Assembly: GCA_025924315.1 (NCBI GenBank)
Contig: JAICIO010000001.1
Coordinates: forward strand, 124,001 to 188,000
Direction of reading: 5' to 3'
Length of the DNA: 64,000 bases
DNA from: Phycisphaerae bacterium
GTDB lineage: Bacteria > Planctomycetota > Phycisphaerae > Tepidisphaerales > Tepidisphaeraceae
The notes beneath the pieces are model-generated. The model worked only from the letters and a program-made list of their open reading frames with translations. It did no database searches and had not been told where the DNA came from. A program made the position numbers and the translations under genes. Shown in pieces: positions 7,345 through 16,438 of the stretch (position 1 is its first letter; every line of letters starts with the position of its first letter).

Positions 7345-8400
7345 GTGAGCGCACACAACAACGGACAAGGCGACCTCGAAGGTCTCGCGACGCTGCGCAG
7401 CGCACGCGACCGGATCAAAGAACAGATCGCTGGCACGATCATCGGGCAGGATGACGTCGTCGAACAACTGCTCGTCTCGCTCTTCTCCCGCGGGCACTGC
7501 ATCCTTGAAGGCGTGCCGGGCCTGGCGAAAACGCTGCTCGTGCGGACGCTCGCCAAGTGCCTCTCGCTCGACTTCAACCGCATTCAGTTCACGCCCGATC
7601 TGATGCCCGCGGACATCACCGGCACGGAAGTGCTGTACGAGGATCGCGCCACGCACGAACGCTCATTCAAGTTCGTGCACGGTCCGCTTTTCGCGAACGT
7701 TCTGCTGGCGGACGAAATCAACCGCACGCCGCCGAAGACGCAGGCCGCGCTGCTCGAAGCCATGCAGGAGCGGCAGGTGTCGGCAGGTGGAAAGCGTCAT
7801 GCGCTGCCCGATCCGTTCTTCGTCCTGGCGACGCAGAATCCGATCGAACAGGAAGGGACCTATCCGCTGCCCGAAGCGCAGCTCGACCGTTTCCTCCTGA
7901 AGATCTTCGTCGGATATCCGGATGAGGATGAGGAACAGAAGATCTACCGCATGACGACGACGCACACGCCGGTCGATCCCACGCCGGTGCTGAGCGGGCC
8001 GGAGATGTTACAGCTGCAGGAAACTGTCCGCCGGGTGCCGGTGAGCGATTTCTGCGTGAATTACATCTCGAACCTGGTGCGCTCAACGCGTCATGCCGAT
8101 CCGAAAGCCCCGCAGTTCGTAAAGGACTGGGTGCTGTGGGGCGTCGGCCCCCGCGGCGGACAATCGCTCATCATGGCCGCGCGTGCGCGAGCCGCGCTTG
8201 ACGGCCGGCCCGAAGTCGCGATCGAGGACATTCACGCCATGGCGACGAGCGTGCTGCGCCATCGCCTCGTGCTCAACTACAACGCCGAATCACAAGGCCA
8301 GACGACCGAAACTGTCATCAAGAAGCTGATCGATACCATCCCCGTGCACGCAACCGCCGAGGCAGGCCATGGCCGACTTGAACGCATTCTTAAAGCCTGA
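7345..8400 (+). CDS. moxR: MoxR-family AAA+ ATPase
   Basis: 351 residues. Walker A is GVPGLAKT (about residue 55), Walker B is VLLADEINRTPPKTQ, and sensor 1 is FVLATQNPIEQEGTYPLPEAQLDRF (quoted in part: ATQNPIEQEGTYPLPEAQ), all hallmark MoxR sequences. MoxR ATPases act as chaperones that mature or activate vWA-domain partners, here most likely the DUF58 and vWA proteins encoded next. GTG start at 7345 with AGGGAG just upstream. The 3' end overlaps the DUF58 gene by 32 bp, implying translational coupling. Confidence 0.93.
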   Translation: MSAHNNGQGDLEGLATLRSARDRIKEQIAGTIIGQDDVVEQLLVSLFSRGHCILEGVPGLAKTLLVRTLAKCLSLDFNRIQFTPDLMPADITGTEVLYEDRATHERSFKFVHGPLFANVLLADEINRTPPKTQAALLEAMQERQVSAGGKRHALPDPFFVLATQNPIEQEGTYPLPEAQLDRFLLKIFVGYPDEDEEQKIYRMTTTHTPVDPTPVLSGPEMLQLQETVRRVPVSDFCVNYISNLVRSTRHADPKAPQFVKDWVLWGVGPRGGQSLIMAARARAALDGRPEVAIEDIHAMATSVLRHRLVLNYNAESQGQTTETVIKKLIDTIPVHATAEAGHGRLERILKA

Positions 8401-9298
8401 GATCCTCGCGCGGATCACCAAGCTCGGCTTGCGCGCCCAGCGCGTCGTCGAAGGCACGATCAGCGGACTGCATCGCAGCCCGTTGCACGGCGTCTCGGTC
8501 GAATTCGCCGACTATCGCGAGTATTCCCCTGGAGACGATCTCAAGCGCCTCGACTGGCGCGCCTACGCGAGAAGCAATCGCTTCTACGTGAAGCGCTTCG
8601 AAGAGGAAACGAACCTCCGCGCGACGATCATGCTCGATGCCAGCGCCAGCATGCGTTACGGCCGCGGACCGATGAACAAGTTCAACTACGCGGCGACGTT
8701 GGCGGCATCGCTCGCGGCGCTCTGCGTGAAACAGCGCGACGCCATCGGCATGGCCGTCTTCGACGACGCCGAGCGCATATGGCTTCGTCCGATCGCGACG
8801 AACATGCAGCTCTCGAAGATCATCGATGTGCTCGAGCGCGCTCGCCCCGAGCGCACGACCGAGCTCGGCAGCGTGATGATGAAAGTTGCGGATCAGATCC
8901 ACACGCGCGGCGTGGTGATCATCATCTCCGACCTGCTGTGCGACCTCGACGCGTTTTACGCCTCACTCGGCCGGCTGCAGTTTCAGGGCCACGAGATCAT
9001 CGTGTTTCACGTCCTCGACAAGGACGAGATCGAGTTGCCGTTCAATGACTCGGTGCTGTTTAAAGATATCGAAGGCAACGAAGAACTCTTCGCCGAGCCG
9101 TGGGCATTCAGAAAGGCCTACAAAGCCGCAATGGAAACGTTCATCGGCGAAGTCGCCGAGCGGTGCAGGTTTGCAGGGATCGATCACGTGCTGATGCGGA
9201 CGAGCGATGAATTGGGTGGCGCACTCTCGCACTACCTCCATCACCGCAACCAAGGCGACCGCGGAAGGCGCGCGGGGAAATTGAGTGAACGGAAATGA
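8369..9298 (+). CDS. DUF58 / vWA-like protein, MoxR partner
   Basis: 309 residues with the DUF58 core 'GLHRSPLHGVSVEFADYREYSPGDD' (YSPGDDLKRLDWRAYAR) followed by a vWA-like segment LDASASMRYGRG, i.e. the MIDAS D-x-S-x-S motif. There is no signal peptide; it is probably cytoplasmic and membrane-associated through partners. DUF58 proteins pair with MoxR ATPases almost universally. The ATG start lies within the end of moxR. Confidence 0.92.
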   Translation: MADLNAFLKPEILARITKLGLRAQRVVEGTISGLHRSPLHGVSVEFADYREYSPGDDLKRLDWRAYARSNRFYVKRFEEETNLRATIMLDASASMRYGRGPMNKFNYAATLAASLAALCVKQRDAIGMAVFDDAERIWLRPIATNMQLSKIIDVLERARPERTTELGSVMMKVADQIHTRGVVIIISDLLCDLDAFYASLGRLQFQGHEIIVFHVLDKDEIELPFNDSVLFKDIEGNEELFAEPWAFRKAYKAAMETFIGEVAERCRFAGIDHVLMRTSDELGGALSHYLHHRNQGDRGRRAGKLSERK

Positions 9299-9305
9299 AA
9301 GAAGC

Positions 9306-9413
9306 AAATGCGACCGCGAAGGCGCGAAGAGCGCGAAGAAAACACGCGAAGAAGACACTTTAATTCTTCTTCGCGTCTGCCTTCGCGCTCTTCGCGCCTT
9401 CGCGGTTGCATTT
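9306..9413. repeat. Very long inverted repeat, family C ('CGCGAAGGCGCGAAGAGCG' type)
   Basis: Arms of about 48 bp at 9306-9354 and 9366-9413, identical apart from one substitution and a small indel-containing patch, with an 11-bp spacer. It fills the whole gap between the DUF58 gene (stop 9298) and the BatA gene (start 9438). Confidence 0.9.
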
Positions 9414-9437
9414 CGTTTTGATTTGAATTGACGACTG

Positions 9438-11564
9438 ATGACTTTTCTCGCCGCGCCCATCCTCTTCGGCCTCGTGCTCGCCAGCGTGCCGATCATCATT
9501 CATCTGCTCAATCGCAGACGATTTCAGATCGTCGATTGGGCACCGATGAAGTATCTCAAGCTGACGATCAAGACGAATCGTCGGCGGCTGCGGATCGAGC
9601 AATTGCTGCTGCTGATCCTGCGCACGCTGATGATCATCGTGCTGATCCTCGCCGTCGCGCGACCTGTCTTATCGCACGCGGGCGTCGGTGGATGGCTCGC
9701 GGCGCGAAGTCGCACCGCCCGCGTGATCGTCATCGACGATTCCCTCTCGATGGCGTACCAGCAGGAGACGCGCACCACCTTCGACCTCGCGAAGGACGCG
9801 ACCAGCCAGCTCGTCCGCAACATTGGCACGCAAGACAGCCTCACCGTCTTTACGACTTCCGCTCCGCTCGCGCCGCTTGTTCGGGACGTCCATCTCGAAG
9901 ACGCCAACAAACTTGCGAGCGTGATCAATGGATTGAAAGTAACCGATGCCCACTGCGATTGGTCGCAGGCGCTGAAGCACGCGGATGACGCCGTGAACGC
10001 GGCGCCGTTTCCTTCGAAGGAGGTCGTGATCGTCACCGACTTGCGGCGCTCCGGCTGGAGCGACGAGGTCGCGAAGATCGCCAACAAATGGGCGGGCGCG
10101 AACGTCGCGATGCGCGTGATCGATGTAGGCGTTCGACAGACCACAAACGCGAGTCTGCTCAGCTTCGAACAGGAAGACGCGATCGCGCTACCGGGCGACA
10201 CGATTAGCCTGAAGGCGACGGTTAGCAACGACACGCCGTCGTCAATCAGCGGCGCACAGGCGGTACTCACGATCGCGGGTGAAGCTCGGCCGGTGATTCT
10301 CCCGGACCTTCCGCCGGGAAAGACGACCGAAGTACCGATCAGCATCAACCTGCAGAAGCCCGGCCAGTATCCGCTGCAGCTCAAGATGCCGAATGACGTG
10401 CTGACGCCGGACGATTCGCGCTGGTACTGTCTGAACGTCCGTCCAACGCTCGACGTCGCGATGATCGACGGCGAAATCGGCAATGGACCGTTCGAGAGCG
10501 AGACCGATTTCCTCGGTCTCTCGTTCTCGGTCGGCAAGGAGCCGTGGCACATTCAACGCGTCGCAGATAGCGACTGGCCGAGCACGCGCATCGCGCCATC
10601 GGACGTGATGGTCGTCGCGAACGTCTCGCAGATCCCCGCGAGCCAGCTCGCGAATCTCGAACGGCTTGTGCAGCAGGGGATGGGGCTGATGATCTTCGTC
10701 GGCGATCAGGTGGACATCGACAACTGGAACCAGCGCGTTTTCAAGGACGGGAACGGCCTGCTGCCGGGCAAGCTCGATCGGATCGTCGATGAGCCGGTGA
10801 CGGGGCTCGTGATCGATGAAGTGGCGGCGTCACCGCTCGCTCCGATGGTAAAGCTCGCGCCCGCGGCGCTGGCGCGCATCAAGGCGAAGAAGTACATGAC
10901 CGTGAATGTCACCGCCAAGGCGGAGGGCGTGCGGGTGCTGGCGCACTGGAATGATTCGGACAATCACGCCGCCGTCATCGAAAAGTCAGTGGGCAAGGGC
11001 AAGGTCATTCTCTGGACCGTCACCGCGGACAAGGCCTGGAGCGATTGGCCGATCGATCCGACGTACGTTCTCGCGACGCGTTCGGCCGCGATGGCGATCG
11101 CGCGCGGCGACCGCTCGCAGGACAACGTCACCGCCGGCCAGGCGATCCAGATCCAGCTTCAACCCGGCGACAACGCGCTCGAACCCAAGATCAGCTCGCC
11201 GGATCATGAAGGCATGGAAGCGGTCGAAGTGACCAAGCCACAGGACGCCGGGCCAATCCTCCGTTACACCCGGACGAACTCCGCGGGCCCATACACGCTG
11301 CGGTGGAAAGACAACGTCGGCGCCGAGCAAACGCGGCTCGTCTGCGTCAGCCCCGACAAAGCCGAGAGCGATCTCGAACCGCTGAGCGACGATCAGGTCG
11401 AGAATTTTCTCGGGAACCTGCGCCCGCAGATCATTCATTACTCAGGCAACGAAGGCGCCCTGACCGCTCGCGGACAGGAAATCTGGAAAACGCTCACGAT
11501 CCTGGTTCTCTGCATGACCGCGATCGAAACCGTCTTCGCGGTTTGGGTTGGAAGAGAGAGATGA
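9438..11564 (+). CDS. BatA-type membrane protein with vWA domain
   Basis: 708 residues. The N-terminus FLAAPILFGLVLASVPIIIH and LLNRRRF...DWAPMKYL is the aerotolerance-regulator (BatA) N-terminal domain, with a second TM segment at LLLLILRTLMIIVLILAVARP. A vWA domain follows, with a MIDAS motif in IVIDDSLSMAYQ (D-x-S-x-S), then a CARDB-like beta region and a C-terminal TM helix (LTILVLCMTAIETVFAVWV). Expected topology is inner membrane with a large periplasmic part. It probably works with the MoxR/DUF58 pair upstream and the second vWA protein downstream in an envelope integrity system; this is inference from conserved clusters. Confidence 0.85.
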   Translation: MTFLAAPILFGLVLASVPIIIHLLNRRRFQIVDWAPMKYLKLTIKTNRRRLRIEQLLLLILRTLMIIVLILAVARPVLSHAGVGGWLAARSRTARVIVIDDSLSMAYQQETRTTFDLAKDATSQLVRNIGTQDSLTVFTTSAPLAPLVRDVHLEDANKLASVINGLKVTDAHCDWSQALKHADDAVNAAPFPSKEVVIVTDLRRSGWSDEVAKIANKWAGANVAMRVIDVGVRQTTNASLLSFEQEDAIALPGDTISLKATVSNDTPSSISGAQAVLTIAGEARPVILPDLPPGKTTEVPISINLQKPGQYPLQLKMPNDVLTPDDSRWYCLNVRPTLDVAMIDGEIGNGPFESETDFLGLSFSVGKEPWHIQRVADSDWPSTRIAPSDVMVVANVSQIPASQLANLERLVQQGMGLMIFVGDQVDIDNWNQRVFKDGNGLLPGKLDRIVDEPVTGLVIDEVAASPLAPMVKLAPAALARIKAKKYMTVNVTAKAEGVRVLAHWNDSDNHAAVIEKSVGKGKVILWTVTADKAWSDWPIDPTYVLATRSAAMAIARGDRSQDNVTAGQAIQIQLQPGDNALEPKISSPDHEGMEAVEVTKPQDAGPILRYTRTNSAGPYTLRWKDNVGAEQTRLVCVSPDKAESDLEPLSDDQVENFLGNLRPQIIHYSGNEGALTARGQEIWKTLTILVLCMTAIETVFAVWVGRER

Positions 11565-11567
11565 CGG

Positions 11568-11655
11568 AAATTCGAAATTCGAAACAAAGTCGAATGACGA
11601 ACGACCGAAACGTTTCGAATTTTGAGCATTGGAATTTGTTTCGAATTTCGAGTTT
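11568..11655. repeat. Inverted repeat, family D (AT-rich 'TTCGAAATTCGAAAC' type)
   Basis: Arms at about 11568-11596 and 11627-11655 share AAATTCGAAATTCGAAAC-like sequence in inverted orientation, with a few mismatches. Its low GC contrasts with the neighbouring genes. It lies between the BatA stop (11564) and the ATG at 11673. Confidence 0.8.
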
Positions 11656-11672
11656 CGAATTTCGAGTTTGAA

Positions 11673-14144
11673 ATGCATCGATTGCTACAAATCCTCTTCG
11701 GTGTGAAGCCGGCGCCCTGGACACAGGGCGGTGATTGGCGGCTGGAGTGGCTCGCGCTGCCGAAGCATGAGTGGATGCTTCTGTTGCTGCTGGCCATTCT
11801 CGCGAGCACGTGGGGCGTGCTGTGGCTGTACAAGCGCGAGGGGCGGAACCTGTCGCTGCCGGTGCGCGTGGGGCTGACGTCGCTTCGCATGATCATCCTC
11901 CTCGGCATCGTCGCGATGCTGGTCGAGCCGGTGCTGGTGTTCTCGAAGAAGGAAATGGTGCCGTCGAACCTGCTCGTGCTGACAGATAATTCCGAGAGCA
12001 TGGAGCTGAAGGACGCGTATGTCGATGATGCGCAGGCGAAGAAGTTTGTCTCGGCTTTGAACCTGCCGGGTGGATTGAACGAACTTCGCGATCGGACGCG
12101 CCGATCACTCGCGGAGCATCTGCTGGATACAGGACTGAAGGAGAAGCTCGAAGCAGGTGGTGATCGGGTCGTGAAGGTGCGTGGGTTCACATCCCTACTT
12201 GTGGATGACACGAATTCCTCTGCGAAACCGCAAGCGACTTCGCAGCCCAGTGCAGCAACCCAACCGCTCGCGGTTTCGCAGACCTCTAAGCTTGATCGGA
12301 GCGCGACCGCGATTGGCGCGTCGATTCGACAAGCGATTAGTGAATACCGCGGGCAACCACTTGCAGGAATTCTGCTGATCAGCGATGGGCAATCGAACAC
12401 CGGTGAATTGCCTGTGAAGGCAGCGGAGCTTGCCGCTGGTGAAGGCATTCCGATCGTCGCGCTCGCGTCGGGAACGCCGGAAGGTCCTCGCAACGCGAAG
12501 CTGACGAAGATCGAGGTGTCGCCGGTCGTGTTCGTGCGCGATCCGAATCCGTTGCGGGTAATCATCGAATCGAAGGGTCTTGCGAACAGCCAGGCTACGC
12601 TCGTCGTCGAGAAGCGTCGCGATGGCGGGCCGTGGGAGGAGATTTCGCACCAACCGATCACGCTTCAGGAGGCGGGGCAGGTGCAGACGGTTGGGCTGGA
12701 GTTCAAGGAAGATCGGCCGGCGAAGCTCGAGTTTCGCGCGCGAATCACAGACGTCGGGCCGGAGCTGACGCAGGACGACAATGTCGGCACGGCTGAAGTG
12801 CGTGTAATTCGCCAGAAGATCCGCGTGCTGTTCATCGCGGGTTCGACCTTCCCCGAGGTGGAGTTCATCCGGAACACGCTGTTGCGCGACACAGGTCTCT
12901 CCGCTTCCACCTGGCTTCAGACCGCGGACAACGATTACGTCCAACCCGGCAATCCAAGCATCCGTCGTCTGCCCGCCACACAGGAAGAGCTGAACGATTA
13001 CGACTGCATCGTGATGTACGATCCGGACCCCAGCCTCTGGCCGCAGGAATACAACCAGATGCTGACGGACTTCGTCGCGAAAGCCGGCGGCGGGCTGATC
13101 TACATCGCGGGCGAGCGCATGACCAAGCAGCTCTTCGATCGGCAGGAAGATCCCGCTCTCGGATGGCTCAGCATGCTGCCGGTCGTGAGCGAGCCGGGTC
13201 TTTATCGCACGGAAGTCAGCGTGAAGCTCAGCTCGCGCGAGCCGTGGAAGCTCGACATCACGCCGGAAGGCAAGGCGGACTCGATCTTCCAGTTTTCCGA
13301 CAAACCGGATGAGAACGACCGCATCCTCGCCAGCATGCCCGGGATGTTCTGGCATTATCCGGTCACCCGCGCCAAGCCGGGCGCGACGGTGCTGGCGCGT
13401 CACGGCGATCCGAGAATGCGCAACGAGCACGGCCCGCACGTACTGCTCGCGACGCAGCTCGTTGGGCCGGGGCGAACGTTCTTCGTCGGCTTCGACAGCA
13501 CGTACCGCTGGCGCTATCTCGACGAACAATACTTCGACGGTTTCTGGGCGCGCATGATCGACCGCGCGGGGCGATCGAAACAACTCGGCGGGCGATATCC
13601 GTACACACTCTCGACCGATCGCAGCACTTATAAGCCCGGCAGTCAGGTGACGCTCACCGCTCACTTCGACAATCCAAGCGATCGCGACACAGGACTCGAT
13701 TCGCTGCATGGTGAAGTGGAAGTAGCGGACCAACCGACGATTCCGCTGACGCTTTCTCCGCGGCCGGGCGATCCGAGCACGTTTGATGTCACGTTCCCGG
13801 TGAATAATCCCGGATTGCATTTCGTCCGCGTGTGGACGGGCGATCAGGATCTGAAGCAGGTCGTTCGCGCCGCCACGCTGCAGATGCCCGTCGAGTTGCC
13901 GAATCTCGAATACGAGCACCCCGGCATCGATCTCGTCACGCTGCAAAGCGTCGCGAAGACGGCGCACGGTGGCGTGTTTGATCTGTCGCAGGCGGATCAG
14001 ATTGCGGACGCGTTCAAGATCAAGCGCGTCGCGCGCGTGCTTGAAGATCGGCAGGAGATCTGGAACGCGCCGATTTTGTTTGGAACGGTACTGCTCGCGT
14101 TGTTCTGCGAGTGGGTGCTGAGGAAGCGGTTCAGGCTGGTGTGA
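11673..14144 (+). CDS. Large membrane vWA / glutamine-amidotransferase-like protein
   Basis: 823 residues. Two N-terminal TM helices (WMLLLLLAILASTWGVLWLY; LRMIILLGIVAMLVEPVLVF) come first. A vWA region follows with NLLVLTDNSESMELKDAY (D-x-S-x-S variant D-N-S-E-S) and ILLISDGQSNTGE. Next is a Rossmann-like segment, RVLFIAGSTFPEVEFIRNTL...IVMYDPDPSLWPQ...GGGLIYIAGE, as in the GATase1-like domain of this protein class. A beta-rich region and a last TM helix (ILFGTVLLALFCEWVL) complete it. I start at ATG 11673, because the upstream extension reads through the AT-rich inverted repeat. Residues about 183-203 are encoded by an in-frame palindromic repeat (see the entry at 12219). Confidence 0.82.
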   Translation: MHRLLQILFGVKPAPWTQGGDWRLEWLALPKHEWMLLLLLAILASTWGVLWLYKREGRNLSLPVRVGLTSLRMIILLGIVAMLVEPVLVFSKKEMVPSNLLVLTDNSESMELKDAYVDDAQAKKFVSALNLPGGLNELRDRTRRSLAEHLLDTGLKEKLEAGGDRVVKVRGFTSLLVDDTNSSAKPQATSQPSAATQPLAVSQTSKLDRSATAIGASIRQAISEYRGQPLAGILLISDGQSNTGELPVKAAELAAGEGIPIVALASGTPEGPRNAKLTKIEVSPVVFVRDPNPLRVIIESKGLANSQATLVVEKRRDGGPWEEISHQPITLQEAGQVQTVGLEFKEDRPAKLEFRARITDVGPELTQDDNVGTAEVRVIRQKIRVLFIAGSTFPEVEFIRNTLLRDTGLSASTWLQTADNDYVQPGNPSIRRLPATQEELNDYDCIVMYDPDPSLWPQEYNQMLTDFVAKAGGGLIYIAGERMTKQLFDRQEDPALGWLSMLPVVSEPGLYRTEVSVKLSSREPWKLDITPEGKADSIFQFSDKPDENDRILASMPGMFWHYPVTRAKPGATVLARHGDPRMRNEHGPHVLLATQLVGPGRTFFVGFDSTYRWRYLDEQYFDGFWARMIDRAGRSKQLGGRYPYTLSTDRSTYKPGSQVTLTAHFDNPSDRDTGLDSLHGEVEVADQPTIPLTLSPRPGDPSTFDVTFPVNNPGLHFVRVWTGDQDLKQVVRAATLQMPVELPNLEYEHPGIDLVTLQSVAKTAHGGVFDLSQADQIADAFKIKRVARVLEDRQEIWNAPILFGTVLLALFCEWVLRKRFRLV
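12219..12282. repeat. Palindromic repeat inside coding sequence, family E
   Basis: TCTGCGAAACCGCAAGCG (12219-12236) is the inverted complement, with one mismatch, of 12265-12282. The same sequence with 17-bp perfect arms recurs inside hrpA (27235-27282). Here it encodes the Ser/Ala/Gln/Pro-rich linker 'SAKPQATSQPSAATQPLAVS' of the vWA protein, without breaking the frame. Confidence 0.85.
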
Positions 14145-14154
14145 CGACAATTTG

Positions 14155-14224
14155 TGGCGAGGGCATCTTGCCCTCGCAGCGGCGGCTATAGCCGCATTCG
14201 CGAGGGCGAGACGCCCTCGCCACG
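14155..14224. repeat. Paired palindromic repeat, family F ('GTGGCGAGGGC' type), copy 1
   Basis: GTGGCGAGGGC (14155-14165) pairs with GCCCTCGCCAC (14214-14224). Each half is itself a hairpin (GCGAGGGCA-tct-TGCCCTCGC; GCGAGGGCG-aga-CGCCCTCGC). A third palindrome, GCGGCTATAGCCGC (14183-14196), lies between them. A second copy is at 25087-25157. Confidence 0.9.
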
Positions 14225-14233
14225 GTGTAACGA

Positions 14234-16375
14234 ATGAGCGTTGTTGATCCAACTTCTGTCGACCTTGTCGGCCTGCGGGAGCGGCTGGTCGCGCGGCTCG
14301 AGCGCTTTAAGCAGATCGTGCGCAAACACCTGCTCCTCGAAGGCGCCACGCGCGTGCTCGCGAGCGCGGTGGGTCTGGCGATACTCAGCTACATCGTCGA
14401 TCGCACGCTGCGGTTGAGTTTGCCGGCACGCGTGGTGCTGCTGTTTGGCGGCATCATCTTCATCCTGTGGGAAGCCTGGCGTGAGATTCTCCAACCGCTG
14501 CTCACGCAAATCGATCCCGTAACGCTCGCGCACACGCTCGATCAAGCCTCGAAGCGCGAACCCGCGAAGCAGTCGATAATCCTGGCGCCCCGGGTGGCGA
14601 CGGTCCTGGAATTGCCGCAGTTGCTCAACACACCCGCGCCGCCGTCGAACATGATGGTCGAGCGCGCGGTCGCGAGCGCTTATCAGTCGCTGGAAGGGAT
14701 CAATTTCGACGCGCGCGTCGATGAACGCCGAAAGAAGCTCTGCCAGGCCTCGATCGCGGCGCTGATCGTTATCCCGCTGATCTTGAGCGCGTGCAGCCCG
14801 TGGTCCGTCGGGCTATGGGCGAAACGATGGTTCGGCGGATCGAACCAGCCCTGGCCGCAGAAAACGTATTTGCAGGTGATCGGACTTGGTGGCGATACCA
14901 TGGTCGTTCCGCGCGGTGAGCCGTTTGTGCTGCGCGTTGCCGCGAAGGATGGCAGCCAGGCGCCCGATGTCGTCTCGATGAAGTATCGCGAAGAGGGCGG
15001 TAAGAAGATCACCGTCGCCCTCACCAAATTCGGCACAAACGATTTTCGTTACGACTTTCCGCCGTTGCAGAACGCAGTGCAGGTGAATCTCTCGGGCGGC
15101 GATGACGACATGGATCCGTTCAAGATCGATCCGATCGATCGCCCGAAGATCGCGACGATGGAGTTGGTCTCGCAGCATCCGACCGAACCGCAGCCGACGA
15201 AGCATTCCTTCAGCGGGGAAAATGCGGACCTGTCGTTCCTGCCGAAGACGAATCTCGAGCTCGTCTTCTCCTCGAACGTGCCTGTGCAGAAAGCAAAGGC
15301 AACAAGTTCAACCACGCAGCCTCTGCCCGCGGAGCTTCGGCAGATCGACCCAGAGCACTTCGCGATGAAGTGGACGCATGATTCGCCATTGCAGATGGAA
15401 ATCGAGATGACCGGCACGGGCGCGGGTCTGACTTCGATTCCGACGCCGATCGCGGTCGGACTGAAGAAAGATCAACCACCGCGCGTGAGCCTGCAGTTCA
15501 CCGGCGTGCGGCAACGCATTACGCCGACGGCCCATATTCCGCTGACGGTTCAGGCGCGCGATGACTACGCGGTCGGGACGATGCAACTCGCGAGTCAGGT
15601 CGAGTTGCCCGAAGCCGCAAAGGGCACGACTCAGCCGACAACGCAGCCGATCCAGCTCTTCGCGACGAGCCAGCCGGCGACGCAGACGGATATCCAGGTG
15701 CAGCGCACATTCAATGTCGCGGATCGCTCGCCGGTCGTCGGTTCGCTGCTGTCGATCACCGCCTCGGCTACCGACCTCTGTTATCTCGGGCCGCAAACGA
15801 GCGTCACCCGGCCGATCACCTTCCGCATTGTCGAACCGCAGGAACTTTTCCGCGAAATCCTCGTCCGACAACAAGGCGAGCGCGCCAAATTCAGAAAGGC
15901 GATCGACGATGCGCAGAAGATTAGGGATGCGCTGACGACGATGCCGCCGCCGGACGTCGCCAAGCAGCTGGCGCAACAGCACCGAGCGATTCAGCGCGAG
16001 ACGAACCGCATCTCCGTCAGCCTCGGCCAGACGCTCACCGAAATGAAGCTGAACGAGCTCGGCGGGCCGGAAGCTCACGAGCTGATGGACACCAAGGTCA
16101 TCAAGCCGATGAAAGGCCTGGATGACCTCATGAACCCGCAGCGGGACGCACTGGATAGCCTCGCGAACGACGATCAATCCAAGCTCGCCGATGCGACGAC
16201 GCGGCAGGATCAGATGATCGAGAAGATGAAGGATATTCTGAAGAACATGTCCCAATGGGACAGCTTCGTGGACGTATTGAACCAGCTGAACGAGGTCATT
16301 CGCATCCAGACTCAGGTCCACGACACGACGGAAACCCTGAAAACGAAGCAGACTGAGTCAATTTTCGAGAAATAA
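14234..16375 (+). CDS. DUF4175-like membrane protein of the vWA cluster
   Basis: 713 residues. Two N-terminal hydrophobic segments (VLASAVGLAILSYIVD; VVLLFGGIIFILWEAWREIL) and a third near residue 180 (CQASIAALIVIPLILSACSP) come first. A large Ig-like beta region with Thr/Gln/Pro linkers (TTQPTTQPIQ) follows, then a C-terminal coiled coil of ~180 residues (FREILVRQQGERAKFRKAID...). This layout matches the DUF4175-type proteins found after BatA/vWA genes in planctomycetes. No enzymatic motif is seen. It is probably a periplasmic scaffold anchored in the inner membrane. The start ATG 14234 is 10 bp after the family F palindrome. Confidence 0.7.
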   Translation: MSVVDPTSVDLVGLRERLVARLERFKQIVRKHLLLEGATRVLASAVGLAILSYIVDRTLRLSLPARVVLLFGGIIFILWEAWREILQPLLTQIDPVTLAHTLDQASKREPAKQSIILAPRVATVLELPQLLNTPAPPSNMMVERAVASAYQSLEGINFDARVDERRKKLCQASIAALIVIPLILSACSPWSVGLWAKRWFGGSNQPWPQKTYLQVIGLGGDTMVVPRGEPFVLRVAAKDGSQAPDVVSMKYREEGGKKITVALTKFGTNDFRYDFPPLQNAVQVNLSGGDDDMDPFKIDPIDRPKIATMELVSQHPTEPQPTKHSFSGENADLSFLPKTNLELVFSSNVPVQKAKATSSTTQPLPAELRQIDPEHFAMKWTHDSPLQMEIEMTGTGAGLTSIPTPIAVGLKKDQPPRVSLQFTGVRQRITPTAHIPLTVQARDDYAVGTMQLASQVELPEAAKGTTQPTTQPIQLFATSQPATQTDIQVQRTFNVADRSPVVGSLLSITASATDLCYLGPQTSVTRPITFRIVEPQELFREILVRQQGERAKFRKAIDDAQKIRDALTTMPPPDVAKQLAQQHRAIQRETNRISVSLGQTLTEMKLNELGGPEAHELMDTKVIKPMKGLDDLMNPQRDALDSLANDDQSKLADATTRQDQMIEKMKDILKNMSQWDSFVDVLNQLNEVIRIQTQVHDTTETLKTKQTESIFEK

Positions 16376-16438
16376 CGAATTGGATGGTCGAATATGACAA
16401 GCTATGATGGGCTTCCAATCTCGTACCCGGGGTCGCTC

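Noticed and set aside
12195-14252. 685-codon minus-strand open frame opposite the vWA membrane protein gene
   Set aside because: Arg/His/Ala-rich antisense shadow of a high-GC gene. The plus strand carries TM helices and vWA motifs.
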